64,000 nucleotides of DNA from Pseudomonas sp. 14P_8.1_Bac3 (GCF_025466085.1 NZ_JANLOD010000014.1:31027-95026), one strand, 5' to 3'. Positions 1 through 8,823 are shown, counted from the first letter of the stretch. Notes: generated by a model from the letters alone, not told the origin. A program made the numbers and translations.

Positions 1-2
1 AG

Positions 3-761
3 CAGCGCCTCGCCGACTGGAGCAATCGCAACGAACTACGCCCGACCCAATGGCGGGTGTTCGGCCAGTTCATGGCCTTCGCCGATTCGATGCTCGACAA
101 ACTCGACGTGTGGAACGGCAAGCTGAGCATCGAGCAGATCGAAATCATCGACCCGGCGTTGCTGCGCAATCAGCTGCGCGGCAGTCGTGGCCAACTGTTG
201 GTGGGCGCCCATCTGGGCAATCTCGAAGTGTGCCGGGCGCTGGCGGAACTTGGCGAAAAGGTCACGATGAACGTGCTGGTGCACACCAAGCACGCCGAGC
301 AATTCAATCGCTTGCTCGGCGAAGCCGGGGCGACCAATCTGCGGCTGATCCAGGTCAGCGAGCTTGATCCGGTGATCATGCTGCAACTGCACGAACGCCT
401 GAAGCGCGGCGAGTGGCTGGCGATTGCCGGCGATCGTGTGCCACTGCATGGCGGGCGCAGCGTGACCGTGGATTTTCTTGGCCACCCGGCGAAATTCCCG
501 CAAGGGCCGTGGCTACTGGCGGGTTTGTTGAAGTGCCCGGTCAACCTGCTGCTGTGCCTGAAGAAGCCCGACGGTGATTATCGACTGACCCTCGAACCGT
601 TCGCCGACGCGATCACCTGGAAACGAAGTGATCGAGAACAGGTCATTCATCAGTGGGCCTCCCGCTACGCCGAACGCCTGGGTCACTATTGCCTCGAAGC
701 GCCTCAACAATGGTTCAACTTTTACCCTTTCTGGAAGACCGATGACGACGCCAACGCTTGA
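3..761 (+). CDS. LpxL/HtrB-like acyltransferase, 5' end truncated by window edge
   Basis: The reading frame is open to the left edge, so the gene begins outside the window; only the C-terminal 252 codons are seen. Visible stretches such as VGAHLGNLEVCRAL and AIAGDRVPLHGGR match the lysophospholipid acyltransferase (LpxL/HtrB) fold found in APE clusters, where the domain is free or fused to a glycosyltransferase. In the family the enzyme moves an acyl group at the inner membrane; here it probably helps attach the aryl polyene to its lipid or sugar anchor (inference). The expected HX4D catalytic motif should be at the HLGNLE segment, where Asp is replaced by Glu. The stop lies inside the next gene, whose ATG is at 742, giving a 20-base overlap. 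Confidence 0.8.
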   Translation, partial: QRLADWSNRNELRPTQWRVFGQFMAFADSMLDKLDVWNGKLSIEQIEIIDPALLRNQLRGSRGQLLVGAHLGNLEVCRALAELGEKVTMNVLVHTKHAEQFNRLLGEAGATNLRLIQVSELDPVIMLQLHERLKRGEWLAIAGDRVPLHGGRSVTVDFLGHPAKFPQGPWLLAGLLKCPVNLLLCLKKPDGDYRLTLEPFADAITWKRSDREQVIHQWASRYAERLGHYCLEAPQQWFNFYPFWKTDDDANA

Positions 762-2286
762 GCCGGTAACCTTCGGCGAACTCCCATTGCGCATCGAAGA
801 CGTGCTGGCCCTGGCCAACCGTCAGGCGCCGACGCAGTTGCAGGGCGATCCCGCTTACCGCGAGCGCATCGCCAAGGGCGCGCGATTTCTCGATTCCCTG
901 CTGGACAAGGAAGGGGTGATCTATGGCGTGACCACCGGCTATGGTGATTCCTGCGTGGTCGCGGTGCCGCTGCATCACGTCGAAGCGTTGCCGCGTCATC
1001 TGTACACGTTCCATGGTTGCGGGCTCGGCAAGTTGCTCGACGCCCAAGCCACCCGCGCCGTGCTCGCGGCGCGGTTGCAGTCGCTGTGCCATGGCGTGTC
1101 CGGAGTTCGCATCGAATTGCTGGAACGTCTGCAAGCGTTTCTCGAGCACGACATCCTGCCGCTGATTCCGGAAGAGGGTTCGGTGGGGGCCAGCGGCGAC
1201 CTGACGCCGCTGTCCTACGTTGCAGCGACCTTGTCCGGCGAACGCGACGTGATGTTCCGTGGCGAACACCGCCAAGCCGCCGACGTGCACCGCGAACTCG
1301 GCTGGCAGCCGCTGGTGTTGCGGCCGAAGGAAGCCCTGGCGCTGATGAACGGCACCGCGGTCATGACCGGCCTCGCCTGCCTGGCCTACGCCCGCGCCGA
1401 CTATCTGCTGCAACTGGCCACGCGCATCACCGCGCTGAACGTGGTCGCGTTGCAGGGCAACCCGGAGCACTTCGACGAGCGCCTGTTCGCTGCCAAACCG
1501 CATCCGGGACAGATGCAAGTCGCCGCATGGTTGCGCAAGGACCTGGCAATCGACGCGCCGACCGCGCCGCTGCATCGCCTGCAAGATCGCTATTCCCTGC
1601 GTTGCGCGCCCCACGTCCTCGGCGTCCTGGCCGACAGCCTGAACTGGCTGCGCGGGTTCATCGAGATCGAGCTCAACAGCGCCAACGACAACCCGATCAT
1701 CGACGCCGAAGCCGAACGCGTGCTGCACGGCGGGCATTTCTATGGCGGCCACATCGCGTTCGCCATGGACAGCCTGAAAAACCTGGTGGCCAACGTCGCC
1801 GACCTGCTCGACCGGCAACTCGCGTTGCTGGTGGACGAGCGTTACAACCATGGTTTGCCGAGCAACCTGTCCGGCGCCACGGCGGATCGTGCGATGCTCA
1901 ACCACGGCTTCAAAGCCGTGCAGATCGGCACCAGTGCCTGGACCGCCGAAGCCTTGAAAAATACGATGCCGGCGAGCGTGTTTTCGCGTTCCACCGAATG
2001 CCACAACCAGGACAAGGTGAGCATGGGCACCATCGCCGCTCGCGACGCGATTCGTGTGCTGGAGCTGACCGAACAGGTCGCTGCCGCCACGCTGCTGGCT
2101 GCCAATCAAGGCGTGTGGCTGCGCAGCAAGGCCGAGGACGCACGCCCGTTGCCGCCCGTCCTCGCCGCCATGCACGAAGACCTGGCCCGGGATTTCCCGC
2201 CGGTCATCGAAGACCGCGCGCTGGAAGGCGAATTGCGCCTGTGCCTGAAGCGAATTACCGAGCAACACTGGAGGCTGCATGCGTAG
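742..2286 (+). CDS. MIO-type aromatic amino acid ammonia-lyase (HAL/PAL/TAL family)
   Basis: This 514-residue protein has the usual size of bacterial histidine/tyrosine ammonia-lyases. The MIO cofactor tripeptide Ala150-Ser151-Gly152 sits in GSVGASGDLTPLS, and the catalytic Tyr61 is in YGVTTGYG. Family members release ammonia from His, Phe or Tyr to give an aryl acrylate. In a pigment cluster the likely role is to supply a cinnamate-type starter (inference). The substrate-selecting pair aligns to Phe90-His91 (LYTFHGCGLG): it is neither the Ser-His of HAL nor the His-Leu of TAL, but shares Phe with PAL. ATG 742 was chosen because it aligns the N-terminus with the family; the longer upstream frame runs inside the acyltransferase gene. 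Confidence 0.9.
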   Translation: MTTPTLEPVTFGELPLRIEDVLALANRQAPTQLQGDPAYRERIAKGARFLDSLLDKEGVIYGVTTGYGDSCVVAVPLHHVEALPRHLYTFHGCGLGKLLDAQATRAVLAARLQSLCHGVSGVRIELLERLQAFLEHDILPLIPEEGSVGASGDLTPLSYVAATLSGERDVMFRGEHRQAADVHRELGWQPLVLRPKEALALMNGTAVMTGLACLAYARADYLLQLATRITALNVVALQGNPEHFDERLFAAKPHPGQMQVAAWLRKDLAIDAPTAPLHRLQDRYSLRCAPHVLGVLADSLNWLRGFIEIELNSANDNPIIDAEAERVLHGGHFYGGHIAFAMDSLKNLVANVADLLDRQLALLVDERYNHGLPSNLSGATADRAMLNHGFKAVQIGTSAWTAEALKNTMPASVFSRSTECHNQDKVSMGTIAARDAIRVLELTEQVAAATLLAANQGVWLRSKAEDARPLPPVLAAMHEDLARDFPPVIEDRALEGELRLCLKRITEQHWRLHA

Positions 2287-2704
2287 CAAGGGCGTGCTTC
2301 ACATCGATACGGAAATCCTCGTGCCGTTCTTTGACGTCGACACCATGAACGTGGTCTGGCACGGCCATTACGTGAAATACCTGGAAATCGCCCGCTGCGC
2401 GCTGCTGGACAGGATCGGCCACAACTACAGCGCGATGGTCGAATCGGGTTACGCCTGGCCGGTGATCGACCTGCAACTGCGCTACGTGCGCGGCGCCGTG
2501 TTCGGGCAGAAACTGAACGTGCGGGCCAATCTGGTGGAGTGGGAGAACCGTCTGAAGATCAATTACCTGATCAGCGACCTGCAAACCGGCGAACGCCTGA
2601 CCCGCGCCATGTCGGTGCAAGTCGCGGTCGACATGGCCAGCCGTGAGATGCAACTGGCCTCACCAAAGGTCTTCACCGACGCCGTTGAGAGGGCGCTGAC
2701 ATGA
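2279..2704 (+). CDS. 4HBT hot-dog acyl thioesterase
   Basis: The 141-residue product is a single hot-dog domain of the 4-hydroxybenzoyl-CoA thioesterase type. The signature FFDVDTMNVVWHGHYVKYLE carries the catalytic Asp near residue 20 and the HGHYVKYLE helix. Such enzymes hydrolyse acyl-CoA or acyl-ACP thioesters. In APE clusters a thioesterase of this type probably edits or releases stalled chains (inference). Its ATG overlaps the ammonia-lyase stop by 8 bases and its TGA overlaps the next ATG (ATGA), so it lies inside a coupled operon. Confidence 0.85.
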   Translation: MRSKGVLHIDTEILVPFFDVDTMNVVWHGHYVKYLEIARCALLDRIGHNYSAMVESGYAWPVIDLQLRYVRGAVFGQKLNVRANLVEWENRLKINYLISDLQTGERLTRAMSVQVAVDMASREMQLASPKVFTDAVERALT

Positions 2705-3390
2705 CCTCCGAAGTAGAAGCGAGCCTGCTCGCGATGGTCGATAACGATGACGCGGGGCACCAGACACTGCGCGGCGCTCTCAGGTTTTTCGCGAGCAGGC
2801 TCGCTCCTGCAGTGTTCTGCGTGTTACTGGGCATTCCGGGGCTGGCGCATGCCTTTGATTTGCAGCAGTTGAGCGATCAACTGAGCAAACCCGAAGTGAT
2901 CCACGGTGGCTTCATCCAGGAAAAACACCTGCGCGCCCTCCCCCAGCCGTTGACCAGCAAGGGCACCTTCGTCCTCGCCAAAAACCACGGCCTGCTCTGG
3001 CTGCTGAAAACCCCGCTGCAGCAGGATTACCGCATCACCGCCAAAGGCATCGCGCGGCGTGACGCCAGCGGCTGGCAACTGCTGCCGGGCAAGAATGCCG
3101 GCGCCGAGCAGAACCGCTTGTTCCTCGCCGTGCTGCAAGGCGACAGCAGCGGGTTGCAAAGGGACTTCGAACTGTCCCTGAGCGGCGATGCGCAGCGTTG
3201 GAAGCTGACCTTGATCCCCCGCTCGCTGCTGCTCAAACAGGTGTTCAATCAGATCAACATCACCGGCGGCGAACTGGTGCACAGCATCGAACTGCTGGAA
3301 ACCCAGGGCGACATCACGCTGTTGCGCATGCAGGACAGCACCGCCAGCCAACCGTTGAGCGACGCGGAGTTACATGACTTTGCCGAGTGA
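2701..3390 (+). CDS. LolA-like outer-membrane lipoprotein carrier with REP-derived N-terminus
   Basis: The mature part, starting near FDLQQLSDQL, fits the LolA family of periplasmic lipoprotein carriers (MKQGFIQEKHL-type start, beta-barrel half). In APE clusters a LolA homologue is paired with an MMPL exporter and probably ferries the pigment lipid across the periplasm (inference). The product is 229 residues, longer at the N-terminus than usual. The hydrophobic stretch VFCVLLGIPGLAHA ends in a good signal peptidase I site, but the codons before it lie in an inverted REP pair (2713-2813). The start at ATG 2701 has GAGAGGG upstream; ATG 2734 (Met12) is an alternative. A GTG at 2812 after the REP would leave a signal peptide too short and uncharged, so translation must begin in or before the repeat. 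Confidence 0.8.
   Translation: MTSEVEASLLAMVDNDDAGHQTLRGALRFFASRLAPAVFCVLLGIPGLAHAFDLQQLSDQLSKPEVIHGGFIQEKHLRALPQPLTSKGTFVLAKNHGLLWLLKTPLQQDYRITAKGIARRDASGWQLLPGKNAGAEQNRLFLAVLQGDSSGLQRDFELSLSGDAQRWKLTLIPRSLLLKQVFNQINITGGELVHSIELLETQGDITLLRMQDSTASQPLSDAELHDFAE
2713..2813. repeat. Inverted REP pair inside a coding sequence
   Basis: Exact 14-base inverted arms GCGAGCCTGCTCGC (2719-2732) and GCGAGCAGGCTCGC (2790-2803) have the flanks expected of the local REP family: GATGGTCGATAACGATGACG after the first arm and CTCCTGCAG after the second. Compare the intergenic pair at 58828-58929. The element lies wholly in the first 38 codons of the LolA-like gene. Several substitutions relative to other copies suggest it is not recent. 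Confidence 0.85.
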
Positions 3391-5713
3391 ACGCATGCTT
3401 CCGCGCCTGTTCCTGATCCTGCTGCTGGCCGTGCTCGCGCTCGCGGGCTGGCAATGGCGCAACGGCGCTCCCCTGTCAGCGAACCTGATGGAACTGGTGC
3501 CCGGTACGGCGCCGGACGCGCTGGAACTGCGCGCCGAACAGCGCATGCAGGAGCCGCTGAACCGGGAAATGTTGGTGCTGGTCGGCCACCAGGATCGTCA
3601 GCACGCGGTCGCTATGGCGGAAAAACTCGGCGAGCAATGGCAGGCCAGCGGTTTGTTCGAAAAGGTCCAGTGGACATTGCATGCCGACTTGCCGGCGCTG
3701 CGCACGCAGTTGTTGCAGGGTCGACTGGCGATGCTTGCGGAAACGGACCGGCAGCAACTGATCGAGCACCCCGACGCGTTTATCCAGCAACGGGTTCAAG
3801 CGCTGTTCGACCCGTTCACCGGGTTCAGCCTGGTGCCGAGCCAGGACGACTGGCTGGGTCTGACCGGGCGCATCCAGAACAGCCAGCCACAACACGGTTC
3901 GGTGCAACTGGACATCGGCAGCGGCGCCCTGGTTGCCGATGCCGACGGCAAGAGTTGGGTGTTGCTGCGGGCGCGCACCACCGGCAATGCCTTCGACATG
4001 AACCTGCCGCTGCAGGTCGCGGCGCTGCTCAAGCACAGCCGTGAGGAAGCCGCTCAATCCGATGTGCAACTGCTGGCCGCCAGCGGCCTGCTCTATGCGG
4101 CCAATGGTCAGCAACAAGCCACCCGCGAAATGACGTGGGTCGGCGGCGGTGCAACCGTCGGCATTCTGTTGCTGTTGCTGCTGGCGTTCCGCCGCTGGCG
4201 GGTGTTGCTGGCGTTCGTCCCGGTGCTGGTGGGCATGCTGTTCGGCGCGGTGGCCTGCGTGGCGTTGTTCGGCCATATGCACGTGATCACCCTGGTGCTC
4301 GGCTCCAGCCTGATCGGCGTCGCGGTCGACTACCCGCTGCACTATCTGTCCAAGAGCTGGAGCCTGAAACCCTGGCACAGCTGGCCGGCCTTGCGCCTGA
4401 CCTTGCCGGGCCTGACTCTGAGCCTGGTCACCAGCTGCATCGGTTACCTCGCGCTGGCCTGGACACCGTTCCCGGCCCTGACCCAGATCGCCGTGTTCTC
4501 TGCCGCAGGGCTGCTTGGCGCTTACCTTTCGGCGGTGTGCCTCCTGCCCGCGCTGCTCAAGGGGGCGGATTTGCGCCCGGCGCAGTGGCCGCTGCGAGTG
4601 TCCGAATATTTGCTGGATCGCCGTGAGTCGCTGCTGCGAATCACGCGCACGCCGGTGCTGCTGGCCCTGTTGATTGCTTTCTGTGTGGGGGGGCTGTTGC
4701 AGCTCCAGAGCAAAAACGATATTCGCCAGTGGGTCGGTGCGCCGCAGCAATTGACTGACGAAGCGCAGACCATCGCGCGTATCACCGGCTACCAGCCTAC
4801 TAGCCAGTTCTTCCTGGTGCGCGCAGCCAATCAGCAGCAATTGCTGGAGCGCCAGGCTGCGTTGAGCGAGCGCCTGGATCAGTTGGTCAATCTCGACAAA
4901 CTTCAGGGGTATCTGTCGCTCAATCAATTGGTCAGCCCGCCCAGTGAACAGCGCCAGGTGCGTGAAGCGTTGAATAAACTGCCGCAGTTCTGGCAACCGC
5001 TGCTCGACGTCGGTGTGCCGCTCGATGCGCTGAAAACCGAGCTGGCGACATTGCAGGCGTTGTCCACCGAAGACATCGACAGCGCGCTGACCGGTCCGCT
5101 GGCCGAGCCCTATCGCCCACTGTGGCTGGGGCCGACCGATGACGGCGTGGCGGCGATGGTCAGCCTGCAGGGCCTGAACAACCCGGCGCTGCTGCGGGTT
5201 CAGTCACTGGACTTGCCGGGGGTAGAACTGGTGGATCGCCTCGGCGAATTGAACGACGTGTTTGCCAGGACGCAGATCAGCGCCGCTGAATTGAAACTCG
5301 CCTCCTGCGTACTGATCGTGCTGGCGCTGATTCTGCCGTTCGGCTTGGGAGGCGCGCTGCGCATTGTTGCCCTGCCGCTGCTGGCAGCATTGTGCAGCCT
5401 CGCCAGTCTCGGCTGGCTCGGCCAACCGCTGACATTGTTCAGCCTGTTCGGCTTGCTGCTGGTGACGGCGATCAGCGTCGACTACGCGATCCTCATGCGC
5501 GAACAGGTCGGCGGTGCCGCCGTGAGCCTGCTGGGCACCTTGCTGGCGGCGCTGACCACCTGGCTGTCGTTCGGTTTGCTGGCGGTGTCCAGCACGCCGG
5601 CGGTGAGCAATTTCGGGCTGTCGGTCAGCCTGGGCCTGATGTTCAGCTTTCTGCTCGCGCCGTGGGCCGGACGCCAGGTACATGCGGCCACGGTCGCGGA
5701 GTCGGCAGCATGA
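3374..5713 (+). CDS. MMPL/RND-family exporter of the APE cluster
   Basis: The 779-residue membrane protein has the MMPL/RND layout: an N-terminal membrane segment (RLFLILLLAVLALAGW), a large periplasmic loop, a block of about five membrane helices (about residues 255-400), a second periplasmic loop, and a final helix block (about 635-770). The motif GVAVDYPLHYLS in the first block and its partner AISVDYAILM in the second carry the conserved Asp of RND proton relays. The pairing with a LolA-like carrier suggests export of the aryl polyene lipid from the inner membrane (inference). The start overlaps the carrier gene by 17 bases; Met8 at 3395 would nearly remove the overlap and is a possible start. 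Confidence 0.87.
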   Translation: MTLPSERMLPRLFLILLLAVLALAGWQWRNGAPLSANLMELVPGTAPDALELRAEQRMQEPLNREMLVLVGHQDRQHAVAMAEKLGEQWQASGLFEKVQWTLHADLPALRTQLLQGRLAMLAETDRQQLIEHPDAFIQQRVQALFDPFTGFSLVPSQDDWLGLTGRIQNSQPQHGSVQLDIGSGALVADADGKSWVLLRARTTGNAFDMNLPLQVAALLKHSREEAAQSDVQLLAASGLLYAANGQQQATREMTWVGGGATVGILLLLLLAFRRWRVLLAFVPVLVGMLFGAVACVALFGHMHVITLVLGSSLIGVAVDYPLHYLSKSWSLKPWHSWPALRLTLPGLTLSLVTSCIGYLALAWTPFPALTQIAVFSAAGLLGAYLSAVCLLPALLKGADLRPAQWPLRVSEYLLDRRESLLRITRTPVLLALLIAFCVGGLLQLQSKNDIRQWVGAPQQLTDEAQTIARITGYQPTSQFFLVRAANQQQLLERQAALSERLDQLVNLDKLQGYLSLNQLVSPPSEQRQVREALNKLPQFWQPLLDVGVPLDALKTELATLQALSTEDIDSALTGPLAEPYRPLWLGPTDDGVAAMVSLQGLNNPALLRVQSLDLPGVELVDRLGELNDVFARTQISAAELKLASCVLIVLALILPFGLGGALRIVALPLLAALCSLASLGWLGQPLTLFSLFGLLLVTAISVDYAILMREQVGGAAVSLLGTLLAALTTWLSFGLLAVSSTPAVSNFGLSVSLGLMFSFLLAPWAGRQVHAATVAESAA

Positions 5714-6867
5714 TGATCGTGCTGTTTTGGGCAATGGCCCTGGCGCTGTTCGCCGTGGCCACGCGGGTGGGCCGACACTTCGGCCTGATCCCGATCGTCA
5801 GCCAGTTGCTGCTGGCCACGGTCGGCCTGCCACTGCTGATGTACTTCTGGATCGAACCGCAATGGCAGTTGAGCGGCGCAACGCTGGTCGCGCCGGTCTG
5901 GCTGAAAAACCTCTACAGCCTGAGTTTCGCGTTGTTGCTGGGTTACATCCTCAGTGACGTGATTGATCTGCGGCTCGATCGCCAAAGCCTGAAAATCGCC
6001 TTGCCGAGTTTCTGCGTGCCGTTTGCCTGCGGGCTCGCGACCGCGGTCTGGTGGCTGCCGCCACAGCCGTGGATCAGTTCGCTCGCGGTCGGCCTGCTGT
6101 TCGCCATCACCGCGATCCCGGTGCTGTATTTGTACCTGCGCCACATCGGCTACCCGACCACGGCCACCCGGCGTCTGGTGCAGACCGCGATCCTGATCGA
6201 CCTCACCTGCTGGACGATTTTCGCCATCGCCCAAGGCAGCCTGCACTTGAGCAGCCTGTTGTTGCCGCTGGCCTGCGCCTGCCTGCCCTTGCTGTTGCGC
6301 CTGCTCGGCTTGCGCCAGCCGCGGCTGTACAGCGGCTGTTTCTTCGCGCTGCTGGTGGTGGCCGAGCACTACAAGCTCAACGCGCTGATCGTCGGCATCG
6401 GTTACCTGCTGTGCATGGCGATGCTCAAGATACCGCTGGTGCTGCCCGTGCCGGCGATCTGGATGACCCGCCTGCAGACCTGGGTCGCGATTCCACTGAT
6501 CCTCACGTTCGGCATCGTGCAGATCAACGTCCACAGCGCCATGGACAGCCTGAGCTGGTTGCAACTGGCCATGCTGTTGCTGCTGCCGATCGCCAGTAAA
6601 TTGCTGGGCAACTGGCTCGGACTGGGTTGGGCCGGCGCTTCGTTTGCCGGCGCCAGCCGCTGGCGTGAAAGTATCCTGCTGAATATTCGCGGCCTGAGCG
6701 AGATCGTCTTTCTCAACCTGCTGCTGCAACAACACCTCATCAGCCCGCCGCTTTACTTCGCGCTGATGCTGATGGGCCTGATCGCGACACTGCTGCCGGC
6801 ATTGGTCGGCATGCATCGAATTCCTCTGGCTGCCATCCCGGCAAGGAGCCCCCATGCCAACCATTGA
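5710..6867 (+). CDS. Na+/H+ exchanger (CPA)-like membrane protein
   Basis: The 385-residue protein is almost entirely hydrophobic, with about 11 to 12 membrane helices. It aligns by eye to cation:proton antiporters: TAIPVLYLYLRHIG corresponds to the TSFPVLARIL segment, and NIRGLSEIVFLNLLLQQHLI to the N(M/T)RGLTELIVLNIGL segment near the C-terminus. The ion-binding DD/ND pair is degenerate: the aligned residues are Ile163-Asp164 (LIDLTCW). The ATG overlaps the MMPL stop (ATGA), and the end overlaps the oxidoreductase by 14 bases, so it belongs to the cluster. Its role is unknown; it may be a redundant ion exchanger or have a new role in pigment export. Confidence 0.75.
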   Translation: MMIVLFWAMALALFAVATRVGRHFGLIPIVSQLLLATVGLPLLMYFWIEPQWQLSGATLVAPVWLKNLYSLSFALLLGYILSDVIDLRLDRQSLKIALPSFCVPFACGLATAVWWLPPQPWISSLAVGLLFAITAIPVLYLYLRHIGYPTTATRRLVQTAILIDLTCWTIFAIAQGSLHLSSLLLPLACACLPLLLRLLGLRQPRLYSGCFFALLVVAEHYKLNALIVGIGYLLCMAMLKIPLVLPVPAIWMTRLQTWVAIPLILTFGIVQINVHSAMDSLSWLQLAMLLLLPIASKLLGNWLGLGWAGASFAGASRWRESILLNIRGLSEIVFLNLLLQQHLISPPLYFALMLMGLIATLLPALVGMHRIPLAAIPARSPHANH

Positions 6868-8101
6868 AATGGAACGTCGTCAGGTCGTGATCATCGGCGC
6901 CGGTCCGTCGGGCGCCATCGCCGCCGCGCTGCTCAAGCGCAAAGGGCACGACGTGCTGGTCATCGAGCGTCAGCGTTTCCCACGGTTCTCCATCGGCGAA
7001 AGCCTGCTGTCGCACTGCCTGGATTTCGTCGAAGAAGCCGGCATGCTCGAGGCGGTAAACGCTGCCGGTTTCCAGCTGAAAACCGGCGCAGCGTTCGCCT
7101 GGGGCGAGCAGTACAGCGCCTTCGATTTCGGCGACACCTTCAGCAACGGCAAGCCGACCACCTTCCAGGTCCTGCGCGCCGATTTCGACAAACTGCTGGC
7201 CGATCAAGCGGCGCTGCAAGGCGTGGAAATCCGCTACGGCGAAGCGATCGTCAGCGTGGATATCGCGCGGGCGAAACCGCTACTCGGCGTCCAGCGTGAG
7301 GACGGCAGCGAGTACCGCATCGAAGCGGATTTCATGCTCGACGCCAGCGGCTACGGCCGCGTCCTGCCGCGCCTGCTCGATCTCGAAGCACCGTCGAATT
7401 TCCCGGTGCGTCAGGCAGTGTTCACCCACATCGAAGACCGTATCGAGCATCCGACCTTCGACCGCACGAAAATCCTCGTCACCACGCACCCGACTCAACG
7501 GGATATCTGGTTCTGGACCATCCCGTTCAGCAACGGCCGCTGCTCGGTGGGCGTGGTCGCGGCGGCGGAGCATTTTGCCGGTCGCACCGACAATCTGGAT
7601 GACTGCCTGCGCGGCTTCATCGCCGAAACCCCCAGCCTGTCCGGCGTGCTGAAGAATGCCGTGTGGGATACCCCGGCGCGCACCATCGGCGGCTATTCCG
7701 CCAACGTCAAAACCTTGCACGGGCCGGGCTTCGCGCTGCTCGGCAACGCAGCGGAATTTCTCGACCCGGTGTTCTCCTCCGGCGTGACCATCGCCATGCG
7801 CTCGGCAAGCATGGCCGCCGCGGTTCTGCACCGGCAGTTGCAAGGGGAAAGCGTCGACTGGCAAACAGCATTCGCCGAACCGCTCAAGCGCGGCGTCGAT
7901 ACCTTCCGCTGCTACGTCGAAGGCTGGTACGCCGGGACGTTCCAGGACGTGATTTACCATCCGGACAGCTCACCGGACATCCGCCGCATGATCAGTTCGA
8001 TCCTCGCCGGTTATGCCTGGGACGAGCGCAATCCATTCGTGGCCGAACCGAAGCGCCGGCTGCGGATGCTGTCGGAACTCTGTGCGAGGGATGCCTCGTG
8101 A
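6854..8101 (+). CDS. FAD-dependent oxidoreductase, tryptophan-halogenase/geranylgeranyl reductase-like
   Basis: The 415-residue protein begins with a Rossmann FAD-binding motif (VVIIGAGPSG; GAGPSG at residues 15-20). It continues with the FPRFSIGESLL segment common to flavin-dependent halogenase-like and reductase-like proteins, and GFALLGNAAEFLDPVFSSGV, the second FAD/ribose contact. The WxWxIP motif of true tryptophan halogenases is not convincing; IWFWTIPFSNGR occupies that place and does carry W-W-I-P spacing, so chemistry is uncertain. In APE clusters this gene probably oxidises or hydroxylates the aryl head or polyene (inference). It is coupled to the neighbour by a GTGA overlap at 8098. 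Confidence 0.8.
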   Translation: MPTIEMERRQVVIIGAGPSGAIAAALLKRKGHDVLVIERQRFPRFSIGESLLSHCLDFVEEAGMLEAVNAAGFQLKTGAAFAWGEQYSAFDFGDTFSNGKPTTFQVLRADFDKLLADQAALQGVEIRYGEAIVSVDIARAKPLLGVQREDGSEYRIEADFMLDASGYGRVLPRLLDLEAPSNFPVRQAVFTHIEDRIEHPTFDRTKILVTTHPTQRDIWFWTIPFSNGRCSVGVVAAAEHFAGRTDNLDDCLRGFIAETPSLSGVLKNAVWDTPARTIGGYSANVKTLHGPGFALLGNAAEFLDPVFSSGVTIAMRSASMAAAVLHRQLQGESVDWQTAFAEPLKRGVDTFRCYVEGWYAGTFQDVIYHPDSSPDIRRMISSILAGYAWDERNPFVAEPKRRLRMLSELCARDAS

Positions 8102-8823
8102 GTTACTTGAGCGAAGACTACGTCGAAGAGACCCGCTTCGGTTTCTGGTTCTTGCGCAGCCACACTTGGCAGCATCATGTGCTGCGCGTGGCGATCAATG
8201 ACCTGCGCAGTCTGTTCAGCGAACCGCTGCCCGATCATCCGGTGCTGCTGGATGCCGGTTGCGGCCAGGGCAAGTCGTTCCAGTACCTGCGCCAGACCTT
8301 TGCCCCGCAACGGCTGATCGGTGTCGACGCCGACCCGCACAGCCTCGACCTGAGCCGCGAAGAAGCCGTCCGCCAGGGCATCGACGTAGAGTTGATCGGC
8401 AGCGACTGCGCGACCCTCGCCGTGCCGGACGCCAGCATCGACCTGCTGTTCTGTCACCAGACCTTCCATCACCTGGTGGAACAGGAAAAGGCGCTGGCGG
8501 AGTTCTACCGGGTGCTCAAGCCGGGCGGTTATCTGCTGTTCGCCGAATCCACCGAGGCTTACATTGATACCTGGGTGATTCGCTGGTTGTTCCGCCATCC
8601 GATGCACGTGCAGAAAAGCGCTGCCGGGTACCTCGACATGCTTCGTCGCCAGGGTTTCCAGTTCGCCGCGCACAACGTGTCGTATCCGTATTTATGGTGG
8701 AGCCGTGCCAGGGATTTCGGCCTGCTTGAACGTTTGGGTCTGCGTCAGCCAAAACCCTTTGGGCAACGGGAAGAAACGTTGGTGAATGCGGTGGCGCGCA
8801 AACCGCTTGAAGGTGCCGTGTGA
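8098..8823 (+). CDS. Class I SAM-dependent methyltransferase
   Basis: The 241-residue product has motif I LLDAGCGQG at residues 50-58, the acidic ribose-binding residue in LIGVDADP, and a post-motif SIDLLFCHQTFHHL followed by YRVLKPGGYLLF. This is the standard order for a class I S-adenosylmethionine methyltransferase. Aryl polyenes often carry O- or C-methyl groups on the aromatic head, so this is the candidate enzyme for that step (inference). The GTG start overlaps the previous TGA (GTGA), and the TGA overlaps the next ATG. Confidence 0.85.
   Translation: MSYLSEDYVEETRFGFWFLRSHTWQHHVLRVAINDLRSLFSEPLPDHPVLLDAGCGQGKSFQYLRQTFAPQRLIGVDADPHSLDLSREEAVRQGIDVELIGSDCATLAVPDASIDLLFCHQTFHHLVEQEKALAEFYRVLKPGGYLLFAESTEAYIDTWVIRWLFRHPMHVQKSAAGYLDMLRRQGFQFAAHNVSYPYLWWSRARDFGLLERLGLRQPKPFGQREETLVNAVARKPLEGAV

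Noticed and set aside
715..2289. 524-codon antisense frame over the ammonia-lyase gene
   Set aside because: It has codon-bias shadow composition and overlaps a clear enzyme gene completely.
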